Shown: one piece after another, positions 1-6,054 of the stretch
Position numbering within the stretch: position 1 is the first letter of the stretch
Layout of the letters: the number at the start of each line of letters is the position of its first letter
Origin: Fluviicola sp.
GTDB taxonomy: Bacteria > Bacteroidota > Bacteroidia > Flavobacteriales_D > Crocinitomicaceae
Direction: 5' to 3'
NCBI RefSeq assembly: GCF_030151805.1
Contig: NZ_JASLCN010000198.1
Location: 1 to 6,054, forward strand
Length of the DNA: 6,054 nt
Notes under the pieces: generated by a model
Database searches by the model: none
Seen by the model: the letters and a program-made list of their open reading frames with translations, nothing else
What the model was told of the DNA's origin: nothing
Made by a program: the position numbers and the translations under genes

Positions 1-257
1 GAAGTTACAACTCCGCTCAGAATCGGGTAGATCTGGGCCATTTTGTTATTATCGGCTTCAATTTTTCCGAACAGACGGATATTGTTTTTAACATCCTGGT
101 TGCTCGTTGTATAGAATTCACATTTCTTAAGCATGGCATCGCTCATCGTAAATGTTTCAATATTGTCTTCCTGTTCTTTACTACCACAGGCACTCAGGAT
201 CAATAAACAAAGTGCCACTCCGGCTTGAATCCCCATTTTATATCGCATTGTTTTCAT
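1..257 (-). CDS. RND efflux periplasmic adaptor (membrane fusion) lipoprotein, N-terminal part only
   Basis: This is the first 85 residues of a protein that runs off the left window edge, so its C-terminus is missing. It begins with a lipoprotein signal: a short basic start (M-K-T-M-R-Y-K), a hydrophobic stretch at about residues 9-21 and a lipobox L21-S22-A23-C24, with lipidation expected at Cys24. Residues 59-85 hold the pattern IRLFGKIEADNNKMAQIYP followed by LSGVV. This is the typical first beta segment of HlyD/CzcB/CusB-type adaptors, which join an inner-membrane RND pump to a TolC-type channel. The ATG at 257 follows the channel gene's stop codon after one base, so the two are almost certainly cotranslated; ATGs at residues 4 and 8 are alternative starts. 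The substrate (metal ion, drug or solvent) cannot be told from this fragment. The family call is fairly strong, resting on the N-terminal motif plus the TolC neighbour. Confidence 0.8.
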   Translation of the reverse strand, partial: MKTMRYKMGIQAGVALCLLILSACGSKEQEDNIETFTMSDAMLKKCEFYTTSNQDVKNNIRLFGKIEADNNKMAQIYPILSGVVT

Positions 258-258
258 C

Positions 259-1509
259 TTAATAAATATCTTTTCCGGTTAATAGATTGATTTGTTCTGC
301 GGAAATCACTAATTGTGTTTTGATACGCATGAGCTCTGCCAAAACGTCGTTGTATGATTCAAAAAAGTCTATAAATTCGATGATGGAAACATTTCTTTTC
401 TGAAAGTTCAAACTCATTCCATCCACCGTTTTTTCAAAATCGTCGTTATACAGTTCGATTGATTTCCGGTATTCTGCAACTGTTTGAACATAATAAGCAT
501 AACTGTTGTTGATCTTGCTGACGATTTCGTTTTCCTTTGCCAGGAGTGTATATTCTACTTCCTTCAACTGGTATTGAGAAGTTTTAATGTTTCCCCGGTT
601 GCGGTTCCACATCGGAAGGGGAATAGCTATTCCGGCATTGATCTGATTGTTGAAAGCTCCACCGCGCTGATCGTATGAAGCAAACAGATTGATATCCGGT
701 ACGGCCATTCGTTTTTGATAACTCAGGTATTGCTCTGCAAGTACTTTATTCTGTTTGATAACCTGTAATTCCGGTAAGTTTTGCAAGGCGGTATTCTGAA
801 GTTCACTCACAGAAGAAGGAGTGAGGTAATGATTCAGATTGGCATCTGTGGAATCCGGTAAAATAAAGGAACTGGTTTGAAGCAGAATCTGAAGATCCGT
901 TTGCGTCTGGATGTATTCCTGGAACAACTGGGCGCGGTCATTGTTCAATTGAATATAAGCACCTTTTAAACGAACAACTTCCTTCAGGGGAATGTTTCCC
1001 TTGTTTGCCTGAACTTCGTATGATCTCAACAGCGTATCAAGCAAATTCAATTGCTTGGTATACTTTTTCAAGAGGAAATCCTGCTGACCAATCGTGTACA
1101 AATCACTGTGCAAGCGGAATTTTAGTTCTCTTACGAGTTGTTGAAATTCCAGTTCGGCAATTCCGGTGCTGGTTTTGGCGATTTCAATTTCAGCCCGTCT
1201 TTTTCCTCCTAAAATGATCAATTGTTCGAGCTGAAAAACCTTTTGCCCGCTTTTTCCGACATGAAAAGCCTGTTTGCCTTCCGGATCATACGCATTGATG
1301 TCTGCGGTGAAAATCGGATTGGGATAGACTTTTGCCTGAAGAATTTGTGCTCTTTGAGCTTCAATGTTCATAGAAGCCGCCAGGAGATAATAGTTCTTTG
1401 CGAGAAAAATACTGTCAGCTTTTCGTAAGCTGATGTGTAAAGTATCTTGTGCAAATAGCCTGGCTGAGACTAGAAGTATCAGGAATAGTGATGATCCTAC
1501 TTTTTGCAT
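259..1509 (-). CDS. TolC/CzcC-family outer-membrane efflux channel
   Basis: The product is a 416-residue outer-membrane factor that would form the exit duct of a tripartite RND exporter. The frame stays open upstream to a TTG at 1530. I chose the ATG at 1509 because it gives a proper signal peptide: M-Q-K, a hydrophobic core at about residues 5-19 and likely cleavage after Ala20, before Q21-D22. Two outer-membrane-efflux repeats follow, as in CzcC and CusC. The first has YPNP at 62-65 and LGGKRR at 100-105. The second has VPDI at 270-273 and IPLPMWNRNRG at 296-306. Both repeats are rich in long amphipathic helices, and the length is normal for the family. It lies 70 bases after the kinase gene and 1 base before the adaptor gene, so it belongs to the same cluster. 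The family is clear; the exported substrate is unknown. CzcC-like metal channels are the nearest match by motif, but that is not proof of metal export. Confidence 0.88.
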   Translation of the reverse strand: MQKVGSSLFLILLVSARLFAQDTLHISLRKADSIFLAKNYYLLAASMNIEAQRAQILQAKVYPNPIFTADINAYDPEGKQAFHVGKSGQKVFQLEQLIILGGKRRAEIEIAKTSTGIAELEFQQLVRELKFRLHSDLYTIGQQDFLLKKYTKQLNLLDTLLRSYEVQANKGNIPLKEVVRLKGAYIQLNNDRAQLFQEYIQTQTDLQILLQTSSFILPDSTDANLNHYLTPSSVSELQNTALQNLPELQVIKQNKVLAEQYLSYQKRMAVPDINLFASYDQRGGAFNNQINAGIAIPLPMWNRNRGNIKTSQYQLKEVEYTLLAKENEIVSKINNSYAYYVQTVAEYRKSIELYNDDFEKTVDGMSLNFQKRNVSIIEFIDFFESYNDVLAELMRIKTQLVISAEQINLLTGKDIY

Positions 1510-1527
1510 GTGTTTGGATTTAAAGCA

Positions 1528-1557
1528 CAAATTAACTTTTTAGCACCTTAAAAACAA
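1528..1557 (-). promoter_or_regulatory. Candidate Bacteroidota-type promoter for the efflux channel gene
   Basis: In the 70-base gap after the kinase gene, the minus strand reads TTG (1557-1555), a 19-base spacer, then TTAATTTG (1535-1528). The Bacteroidota primary-sigma consensus is TTG, 17-20 bases, TAnnTTTG, so the downstream box has one mismatch. It ends 18 bases before the ATG at 1509. It would allow the exporter genes to be transcribed separately from the two-component genes. AT-rich gaps yield such matches by chance, so this is tentative. Confidence 0.3.
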
Positions 1558-1564
1558 CTTAAAA
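1547..1564 (-). repeat. Direct repeat TTTTAAG with 11-base period, candidate regulator operator
   Basis: The minus strand carries TTTTAAG at 1564-1558 and again at 1553-1547, one helical turn apart; extending the comparison, 9 of 11 positions agree. OmpR-family regulators commonly bind two direct half-sites spaced by about 10-11 bases, and the repeat brackets the TTG of the candidate channel promoter. Binding by the regulator encoded two genes upstream is an inference. The motif is AT-rich and short, so chance is possible. Confidence 0.35.
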
Positions 1565-1579
1565 TGAGTAAAATTTAGC

Positions 1580-2932
1580 TTAATGCAACGTGATCTTGAA
1601 GCGGTTTATGCGCTTCGGGACGGTTTCGTAAATGATTGATCCTCCATGCATCGAAATAATCTTGTTTACGAATACCAGCCCTAATCCGAATCCTTTTTTT
1701 CCGGCACTGTTTTTTCCGCGGAAGAAATGTTTGAACAGGTAATTGACTTCTTGCTTCGTGAGTGTTTTGCCTTTGTTTTCGAAGCAGATTTCCAGTTTGT
1801 CCCGGCTTGAGATGCGGATAACGGCATGTTCGTCGGAACTGTAGTGAATGCAGTTTTCCATCAGGTTAGACAAGGCTGCTTTGATTAATCGGGCATTTCC
1901 GGCTACTTCTAATTGGTTTTGATTCACCGGTTCTTCATAATCGACAGAAAAGACAAAATTCGGATATACATTCCTGAGGTTGTCCGAAATGTCGAAAATG
2001 AGTTCGTCTATCCGGAATTTTTCGGTGATTGATTCGGTGGATGTCTCAATTTTCGCAATTTCCAGCAGCGAATTGATGATCTCACTCAAACTGCGGGTAT
2101 CTTCCTTTTGATTCTGAATGAGTTTTTTAAGTTCTTCCGGATCGGTTTCTTTCTCGATGCGTTCAAAATTGGAAACGAGAATCGCAATCGGAGTTTTTAA
2201 CTCGTGGGAAATGTGGTGAATGGCGTGTTTTTGAAAAGCAAATGCTTCATTCATCTTCACCATCAGTTCGTTGAATACATTGGCCAGAACGGCTATTTCA
2301 TCGTGCGTATTGACGAAGGGAATCGGTTCTAATTTGGCATCAAAGTCGTATTCACTGATCTTAGCCGTAATTTCTTCCAGCGGGTTGGTGATTTTGCGCG
2401 AGATGTAGAAGCAAACCAATACAATAACGATGGTAATTCCAATAAAGGTCAGAAGCAGTACGTAGCGCAAAAAGCGGAGTTTGGAATACCCGAAATCGTC
2501 GTAAGCCTTGCTGATTCCGTAATAGATTCTTCCTTTCCGTTTGATGTACGTTCCAACCACGTCATACAACCCGTCTTTGGTTTCGATCCATTTCGTTTTC
2601 GGATTCAGATGAATAAGGATGTCTTTCGAAACGGGAACGGGAATGTCTACGATATTGGAATAGATCAGTTTTTTATCTTTATTGAACAGCAATAATTTTT
2701 CGTTGTAAAGCTTATTGATATTGATCTGATCCATGGCATGAATAATATCTTCATCCGTTTCTTTGATGTCTGATAAAAATTCAAGGGTTGTCGAGATCTT
2801 ATCTTTTTGCCGCATCTGGAAACTTTCTTCCCGCTGTTCCGAAAACAAAAGGTAAACGGCAACAAAGGCAAGAGCTGTTATCGCAGGGATAATCAGGGAA
2901 AAGTAAAGCAATATTTTTTTTCGAATGCTCAT
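1580..2932 (-). CDS. Membrane sensor histidine kinase (HAMP-HisKA-HATPase)
   Basis: The product is a 450-residue sensor kinase that would autophosphorylate and pass phosphate to the adjacent OmpR-type regulator. Visible order: membrane segment 1 at about 8-30; an extracytoplasmic sensor domain of about 125 residues (31-154) of no fold I recognise; membrane segment 2 at about 157-177; HAMP at about 177-229 with ITNPLEEI; HisKA with the H-box HHISHELKTP (phospho-accepting His243); and a C-terminal ATPase with N-box N356 to N360, F-box LFKHFFRG at 399-406 and G2 box GFGLGL at 414-419. The G1 box is unusual: FENKGKTL at 374-381 has Asn376 where DxGxG kinases have Asp. The sensor domain has no Cys and only two His, so a CusS-like metal site is not evident. 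Its ATG overlaps the regulator's stop as ATGA (2929-2932), which indicates translational coupling. The kinase call is secure; the stimulus is unknown. Confidence 0.95.
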   Translation of the reverse strand: MSIRKKILLYFSLIIPAITALAFVAVYLLFSEQREESFQMRQKDKISTTLEFLSDIKETDEDIIHAMDQININKLYNEKLLLFNKDKKLIYSNIVDIPVPVSKDILIHLNPKTKWIETKDGLYDVVGTYIKRKGRIYYGISKAYDDFGYSKLRFLRYVLLLTFIGITIVIVLVCFYISRKITNPLEEITAKISEYDFDAKLEPIPFVNTHDEIAVLANVFNELMVKMNEAFAFQKHAIHHISHELKTPIAILVSNFERIEKETDPEELKKLIQNQKEDTRSLSEIINSLLEIAKIETSTESITEKFRIDELIFDISDNLRNVYPNFVFSVDYEEPVNQNQLEVAGNARLIKAALSNLMENCIHYSSDEHAVIRISSRDKLEICFENKGKTLTKQEVNYLFKHFFRGKNSAGKKGFGLGLVFVNKIISMHGGSIIYETVPKRINRFKITLH

Positions 2933-3618
2933 TCGGAATCAAAGTAATATCCGTAACCGATTTTTGTTTTGATGCTTTGTTTGCCAAAAGGTTTATCGAC
3001 CTTTCCTCTCAGGAAATTAATATACACTTCAATGGTGTTGGTATTGGCATCTACGATGTTTCCCCAGATTTCTTTCACCAGGTCTTGTTTTGAAACCAAT
3101 TCGCCTTTGCATTCCACCAATTTCAGCAGGATTTGAAATTCGCGGGGAGTGAGAATGATCTCCTTTCCCTGCCGGCTGACTTTCTTGCTTGAACGGTTGA
3201 TTACAATGTCGTCTGCAACCAATGAGTTACTTTCCGAAGAACCTTTTCCGACCGTTTCACTGCGTTTCAACAGTGATTGAATCCGCAAGAGCAATTCACG
3301 CATGTAGAAAGGTTTCGTCAGGTAATCGTCCGCTCCTGAATCGTAGCCCTGAACTTTGTCTTCCAGTTCATCAAAGGCGGTGAGCATAATGACCGGCGTG
3401 TGTTTATTGAACGTTCTGAAGGTCGTGCAGACTTCGTATCCGTTTTTCCCCGGAAGATTAATGTCGAGAATAACGCAGTCGAATTTTCTTTTTCGCAGCA
3501 ATTTCTCTGCTATAATTCCATCGTACGCAAATTCAACCTGCATCTTTTCTTCAAGCAGCGCATCACTGATGTTTCGGCTTAAAATAGCATCGTCTTCAAT
3601 TAGTAAAATGGTTTTCAC
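2929..3618 (-). CDS. OmpR/PhoB-family response regulator (receiver plus winged-helix DNA-binding domain)
   Basis: The product is a 229-residue DNA-binding regulator, the partner of the kinase that follows it with a 4-base overlap. The receiver domain (about 1-119) has the acidic pair Asp9-Asp10, phospho-acceptor Asp52 in ILDINLPGKNG, Thr80 in MLTAFD and Lys102 in YLTKPF, so all key residues are present. The winged-helix domain (about 135-226) has LTPREFQILLKLVE, the recognition-helix region NTIEVYINFLRGKVD and the closing IKTKIGYGYYF typical of the PhoB/CusR group. The start is GTG at 3618: it yields the canonical opening MKTILLIEDD, the frame upstream contains no ATG before a stop, and the next ATG (residue 26) would cut into the receiver. 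Length is normal. It probably controls the exporter genes downstream and perhaps its own gene. The class is certain; the target set is inferred from the neighbourhood. Confidence 0.95.
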   Translation of the reverse strand: MKTILLIEDDAILSRNISDALLEEKMQVEFAYDGIIAEKLLRKRKFDCVILDINLPGKNGYEVCTTFRTFNKHTPVIMLTAFDELEDKVQGYDSGADDYLTKPFYMRELLLRIQSLLKRSETVGKGSSESNSLVADDIVINRSSKKVSRQGKEIILTPREFQILLKLVECKGELVSKQDLVKEIWGNIVDANTNTIEVYINFLRGKVDKPFGKQSIKTKIGYGYYFDSE

Positions 3619-3655
3619 GGGAATTTGAGTTAAAAGAATTGTGAGATTCGTTCTG

Positions 3656-3701
3656 CAAAATAAGGATTTTAATTACGAATTACGAATGTTGAGATTTTAA
3701 G
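3656..3701 (-). promoter_or_regulatory. Nested short repeats and possible promoter upstream of the response regulator
   Basis: The 103-base gap between the desaturase stop and the regulator's GTG holds two nested repeats. On the plus strand, AATTACG occurs twice in tandem (3671-3677 and 3678-3684) followed by AAT. This pair is flanked by two copies of GATTTTAA (3665-3672 and 3693-3700) at a 28-base period. The minus strand also reads TTATTTTG at 3663-3656, one mismatch from TAnnTTTG and 37 bases before the start codon, but no TTG lies at the expected distance upstream. This may be the regulator's promoter with an operator. I see no terminator hairpin for the desaturase gene here, so read-through is possible. 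Confidence 0.25.
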
Positions 3702-3722
3702 TTTACTGGATTTGGAGCTGCC

Positions 3723-5183
3723 TCAGTCGATTAGGTCGCATGCAATTTTTGCCGAGAGCAGACACAAGGGAATTCCGCCACCCGGATGAACACTTCCGCC
3801 CGCAAAATACAGGCCTTTGATTTTGGAAAAGTTGGGATGTCTGAAAAAGGCTGCCATGCGGTCATTGGAGCTTGCTCCGTAAAGTGCTCCGGCAAAACTG
3901 TTCGTTCGTTCTTCGATGCGGACCGGATCCAGGAAATCTTCGGTTTCAATCAATGGCTCGAGGTCTGTTTTCAGAATCCGGTTGATTTTCCGGATGCAGT
4001 TTTCGCGGGTTTTTAAGCGCAATTGTTCCCAATCCTGTCCTTGATTTGAGGGAACATTGATCATGACGAACCAGTTTTCGCACCCGTTTGGTGCATCGTT
4101 CGGGACTATTTTGGAAGAAACATGAATGTAAACGGTTGGATCGCTGCTAACAGTGGAATCTTCAAAAATGTGTTTGAATTCTTCCTGATACTTTTCACTG
4201 AACAGAATGTTGTGAACGTCCAGTTCCGGAAAGGACTTTTTGATTCCCCAGTAAAAGATCAAAGCAGAACTGCTCGGTTCCTGATTCATGGTTTTTTGAG
4301 GTGCTTTTTGCAAGGGAATTAATTGGTTGTAAGTTTGTTTTACGTCACAATTACTAACGACAATTTCTGCCGGATAAAACTCCTTTTGAGTCCTGACACC
4401 GCGTACTTTTCTCTGATCCGTTTCAATAGCAGTAACACGTTCTCCGAAACGGAATTCAACGCCGGATTCCTGTGCGAGTTTCAGACATGCATTCAGAATT
4501 TCATGCATTCCTTCATCCGGAAAGAAAGATCCGATCCCAAATTCGAGATGGGGAATACTGTTCAGAACTCCGGGAGCTTTGTAAGGATTCGAACCGTTGT
4601 ATGTAGCAAAACGGTCAAAAAGCTGGACAAGTTTCGGGTGATTCAATCGGATGCGGTTGACATCGTGCATGCTTTCAAACAGGTTTAGCTGCCGGATAGC
4701 AGAAACCGTTTTCAGAATATCCGCGGAAAGGAAAGTGCTGAATTTGTGGAGTGATTTCTCCAAAAAAGAATGTCTTGTCCGTTCAAAGAGAAATTCACTA
4801 TGTTCCAGGTATTCCTGCAGTGGCTTGGAATCGATATTCAGTTTGGTCTCTACTTCCTGAAAGAGTTTTTCCCGGTTTGCATAAGCGTGAAGTGTTGTTC
4901 CGTCTTCGTAGAAATAATGACAAAGCATTTCCAGCTGCCGGTAAGAGAAATAATCTCTTGGATTTTTCCCGGACAACCCGAATAATTCGTCTACCAAATA
5001 GGGGAGTGTAAACAACGAAGGACCTGCGTCAAAACGGTACGAACCCAATTGAATGGAAGTGAGTTTTCCGCCCGGATAGTCGTTTGCTTCAATTACCGAA
5101 ACAGCATATCCTTTTTTTGATAAACGAATTGCGCTTGCAATCCCGGCAATTCCCGCCCCGATGACAATGGCTTTTTGAGTCAT
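3723..5183 (-). CDS. crtD: FAD-dependent carotenoid desaturase, CrtI/CrtD family (probably CrtD-like hydroxycarotenoid 3,4-desaturase)
   Basis: The product is a 486-residue FAD-dependent desaturase acting on membrane carotenoids. The N-terminal dinucleotide-binding fold has GAGIAG at 9-14 and Glu32 at the end of the second strand, followed by PGGK (37-40) and RFDAGPS (50-56), all hallmarks of the phytoene-desaturase family. The C-terminal FAD motif is AGGSVHPGGGIP (461-472), just before the end. Length is normal. The central segment FDRFATYNGSNPYKAP, with PHLEFGIG shortly after, resembles from memory the CrtD branch (1-hydroxycarotenoid 3,4-desaturase) more than Bacteroidota phytoene desaturases. 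CrtD would add a double bond after C-1 hydroxylation in monocyclic carotenoid pathways such as that to saproxanthin or myxol. The start at 5183 gives the glycine motif directly, with no better upstream choice. No other carotenoid gene is in the window. The family is near certain; CrtD over CrtI is a moderate-confidence judgement, so treat the symbol as provisional. Confidence 0.85.
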   Translation of the reverse strand: MTQKAIVIGAGIAGIASAIRLSKKGYAVSVIEANDYPGGKLTSIQLGSYRFDAGPSLFTLPYLVDELFGLSGKNPRDYFSYRQLEMLCHYFYEDGTTLHAYANREKLFQEVETKLNIDSKPLQEYLEHSEFLFERTRHSFLEKSLHKFSTFLSADILKTVSAIRQLNLFESMHDVNRIRLNHPKLVQLFDRFATYNGSNPYKAPGVLNSIPHLEFGIGSFFPDEGMHEILNACLKLAQESGVEFRFGERVTAIETDQRKVRGVRTQKEFYPAEIVVSNCDVKQTYNQLIPLQKAPQKTMNQEPSSSALIFYWGIKKSFPELDVHNILFSEKYQEEFKHIFEDSTVSSDPTVYIHVSSKIVPNDAPNGCENWFVMINVPSNQGQDWEQLRLKTRENCIRKINRILKTDLEPLIETEDFLDPVRIEERTNSFAGALYGASSNDRMAAFFRHPNFSKIKGLYFAGGSVHPGGGIPLCLLSAKIACDLID

Positions 5184-5276
5184 GATTTAAAGTTAGTCAT
5201 TTCCTCATTTCTTAACCGAAGTCAATGAAAATCGCAGGGCATGAAAGTAATTTTGTGGGACAGAATTAAATGAATT
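5184..5276. other. Divergent intergenic region between desaturase and oxidoreductase genes
   Basis: This 93-base gap must hold the promoters of both divergent genes. It contains a near-perfect tandem 8-mer, TCATTTCC then TCATTTCT (5197-5212), of unknown meaning. For the desaturase I see only TAACTTTA on the minus strand, four bases from its ATG and too close for an ordinary promoter. No strong ribosome-binding site precedes either start, as is usual in Bacteroidota. Confidence 0.5.
5248..5255 (+). promoter_or_regulatory. Candidate promoter -7 box for the oxidoreductase gene
   Basis: TAATTTTG matches the Bacteroidota -7 consensus TAnnTTTG exactly and ends 21 bases before the ATG at 5277. No TTG occurs 17-20 bases upstream, so the -33 element is missing or degenerate. 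Position and strand suit the oxidoreductase gene; the call rests on one 8-base match. Confidence 0.4.
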
Positions 5277-6054
5277 ATGAAAGCAGTACAATGTACAAAA
5301 TATGGCGCTCCCGAAGTTTTGAAGTTGATTGAAGTTGAAATTCCCAAACCTGCGGCAGATGAATTACTGATTCGGGTTTATGCAACGGCGGTGAATTCGG
5401 GAGATGTCCGGATACGAAGAGCAGATCCCTGGGCTGTCCGGCTCTTTTTCGGGTTCAAAAGACCGAAAAAATCGACTTTGGGAAGTGTTTTTTCAGGAGA
5501 AGTTGTTGCGACCGGAAGAAATGTACAGACTTACAAAATCGGAGACCTTGTTTTCGGAAGTACCGGAATGAGCTTCGGGACATATGCTGAATATTTGATC
5601 GTCAAAGAAACCGCAACACTGACAATCAAACCGGACGCTTTCACACATACGGAAGCTGCGGTTATTCCATTCGGAGCAATGACGGCACTTCATTTTTTAC
5701 GCAAAGCGGAAATTCAACCCGGACAAAAAGTATTGATTTACGGTGCTTCAGGCGCCATCGGATCGGCTGCGGTTCAATTGGGGAAATATTACGGAGCAGA
5801 GGTAACGGCGGTTTGCAGTGGCTCGAATATGGAACTCATGCGAAAAATAGGTGCGGACAAGGTGTTGAATTACCAGCAGGAAGGATTGGCGTTGAACCAG
5901 GAAAAATACGATGTGGTTTGCGTAACGATCAATAAATTATCTTTTCGTGAAAGCCGGAAACAGGTTAAAAAAGGAGGAATTGTGATTCTGAGTGCTGCTG
6001 ATTTTTCAAAGATGTTTCGTGCTGGAATGTTGAGCTTGTTCGGTCAGAAAATAC
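5277..6054 (+). CDS. Zinc-free MDR-superfamily NAD(P)-dependent oxidoreductase (quinone-oxidoreductase-like), 3' end missing
   Basis: The frame is open from the ATG at 5277 to the window edge, giving 259 residues; MDR proteins are usually about 310-350, so most of the protein is present. The N-terminal GroES-like domain starts MKAVQCTKYGAPEVLKL and includes NSGD (40-43), SGEVVATG (73-80) and YKIGDLVFG (86-94). The Rossmann domain has the cofactor motif GASGAIGSAAVQLGK (156-170), followed by IGADKVLNY. The catalytic zinc cysteine expected near NSGD is absent and there is no four-cysteine structural-zinc lobe. This places it with quinone oxidoreductase and enone/enoyl reductase-like members rather than zinc alcohol dehydrogenases. 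Such enzymes reduce quinones or activated double bonds with NAD(P)H in the cytoplasm; the substrate here is unknown. It is divergent from the carotenoid gene, with no evidence of a shared pathway. Automated annotation may label it an alcohol dehydrogenase, which the missing zinc ligand argues against. Confidence 0.88.
   Translation, partial: MKAVQCTKYGAPEVLKLIEVEIPKPAADELLIRVYATAVNSGDVRIRRADPWAVRLFFGFKRPKKSTLGSVFSGEVVATGRNVQTYKIGDLVFGSTGMSFGTYAEYLIVKETATLTIKPDAFTHTEAAVIPFGAMTALHFLRKAEIQPGQKVLIYGASGAIGSAAVQLGKYYGAEVTAVCSGSNMELMRKIGADKVLNYQQEGLALNQEKYDVVCVTINKLSFRESRKQVKKGGIVILSAADFSKMFRAGMLSLFGQKI

Noticed and set aside
1510..1530. Seven-residue N-terminal extension of the channel gene starting at TTG
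   Set aside because: The ATG at 1509 gives a standard signal peptide, while the extension would place extra residues before it and overlap the candidate promoter.
3356..3628. Open frame of 90 codons on the plus strand opposite the response regulator
   Set aside because: It is antisense to the conserved receiver domain and low in complexity (Ser/Phe-rich), as expected for the reverse strand of a coding region.
3619..3722. Possible rho-independent terminator after the desaturase gene
   Set aside because: No GC-rich inverted repeat followed by a T run could be found on the minus strand.
4323..4688. Open frame of 121 codons on the plus strand inside the desaturase gene
   Set aside because: It is wholly antisense to a well-supported gene, has no recognisable domain and no start signal; it is a shadow of the coding sequence.
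5493..5693. Cysteine-rich 66-codon minus-strand frame that looks a little like a zinc-binding protein at its start
   Set aside because: It lies antisense to the MDR oxidoreductase, whose motifs continue across the region; the cysteines come from the opposite-strand codons.

Overview
The window comes from a bacterium, most likely a member of the Bacteroidota and plausibly a pigmented Flavobacteriales relative. This is inferred from several things. The desaturase resembles carotenoid enzymes of that phylum. A signal peptide ends in Ala-Gln. There are no convincing Shine-Dalgarno sites. The intergenic gaps contain TAnnTTTG-like promoter elements. Genus and species cannot be fixed from the sequence alone.

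Layout: five of the six genes read on the minus strand, so their transcription order runs from right to left. From 3618 down to base 1 there is a compact cluster: an OmpR-type response regulator (2929-3618, GTG start), a membrane histidine kinase (1580-2932, overlapping the regulator by 4 bases), a 70-base gap with a candidate promoter and an 11-base-period direct repeat, a TolC/CzcC-type outer-membrane channel (259-1509), and, 1 base later, the start of a lipoprotein periplasmic adaptor (1-257, cut by the window edge). The inner-membrane RND pump expected of such a system is not in the window and would lie beyond base 1.

Upstream of the regulator, after a 103-base gap holding nested short repeats, is a carotenoid desaturase of the CrtI/CrtD family (3723-5183, minus), probably CrtD-like. 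A 93-base divergent gap separates it from a zinc-free MDR-type NAD(P)-dependent oxidoreductase on the plus strand (5277 to beyond 6054, cut by the window edge).

How the genes work together: the kinase and regulator probably sense an envelope signal and control the channel-adaptor(-pump) exporter encoded just downstream. The desaturase would act on membrane carotenoids. The oxidoreductase has no evident link to either. No mobile element, CRISPR array, RNA gene or clear terminator was seen. I found no convincing undescribed system. The points most worth a second look are the candidate regulator operators, the substrate of the efflux system, and the exact reaction of the desaturase.
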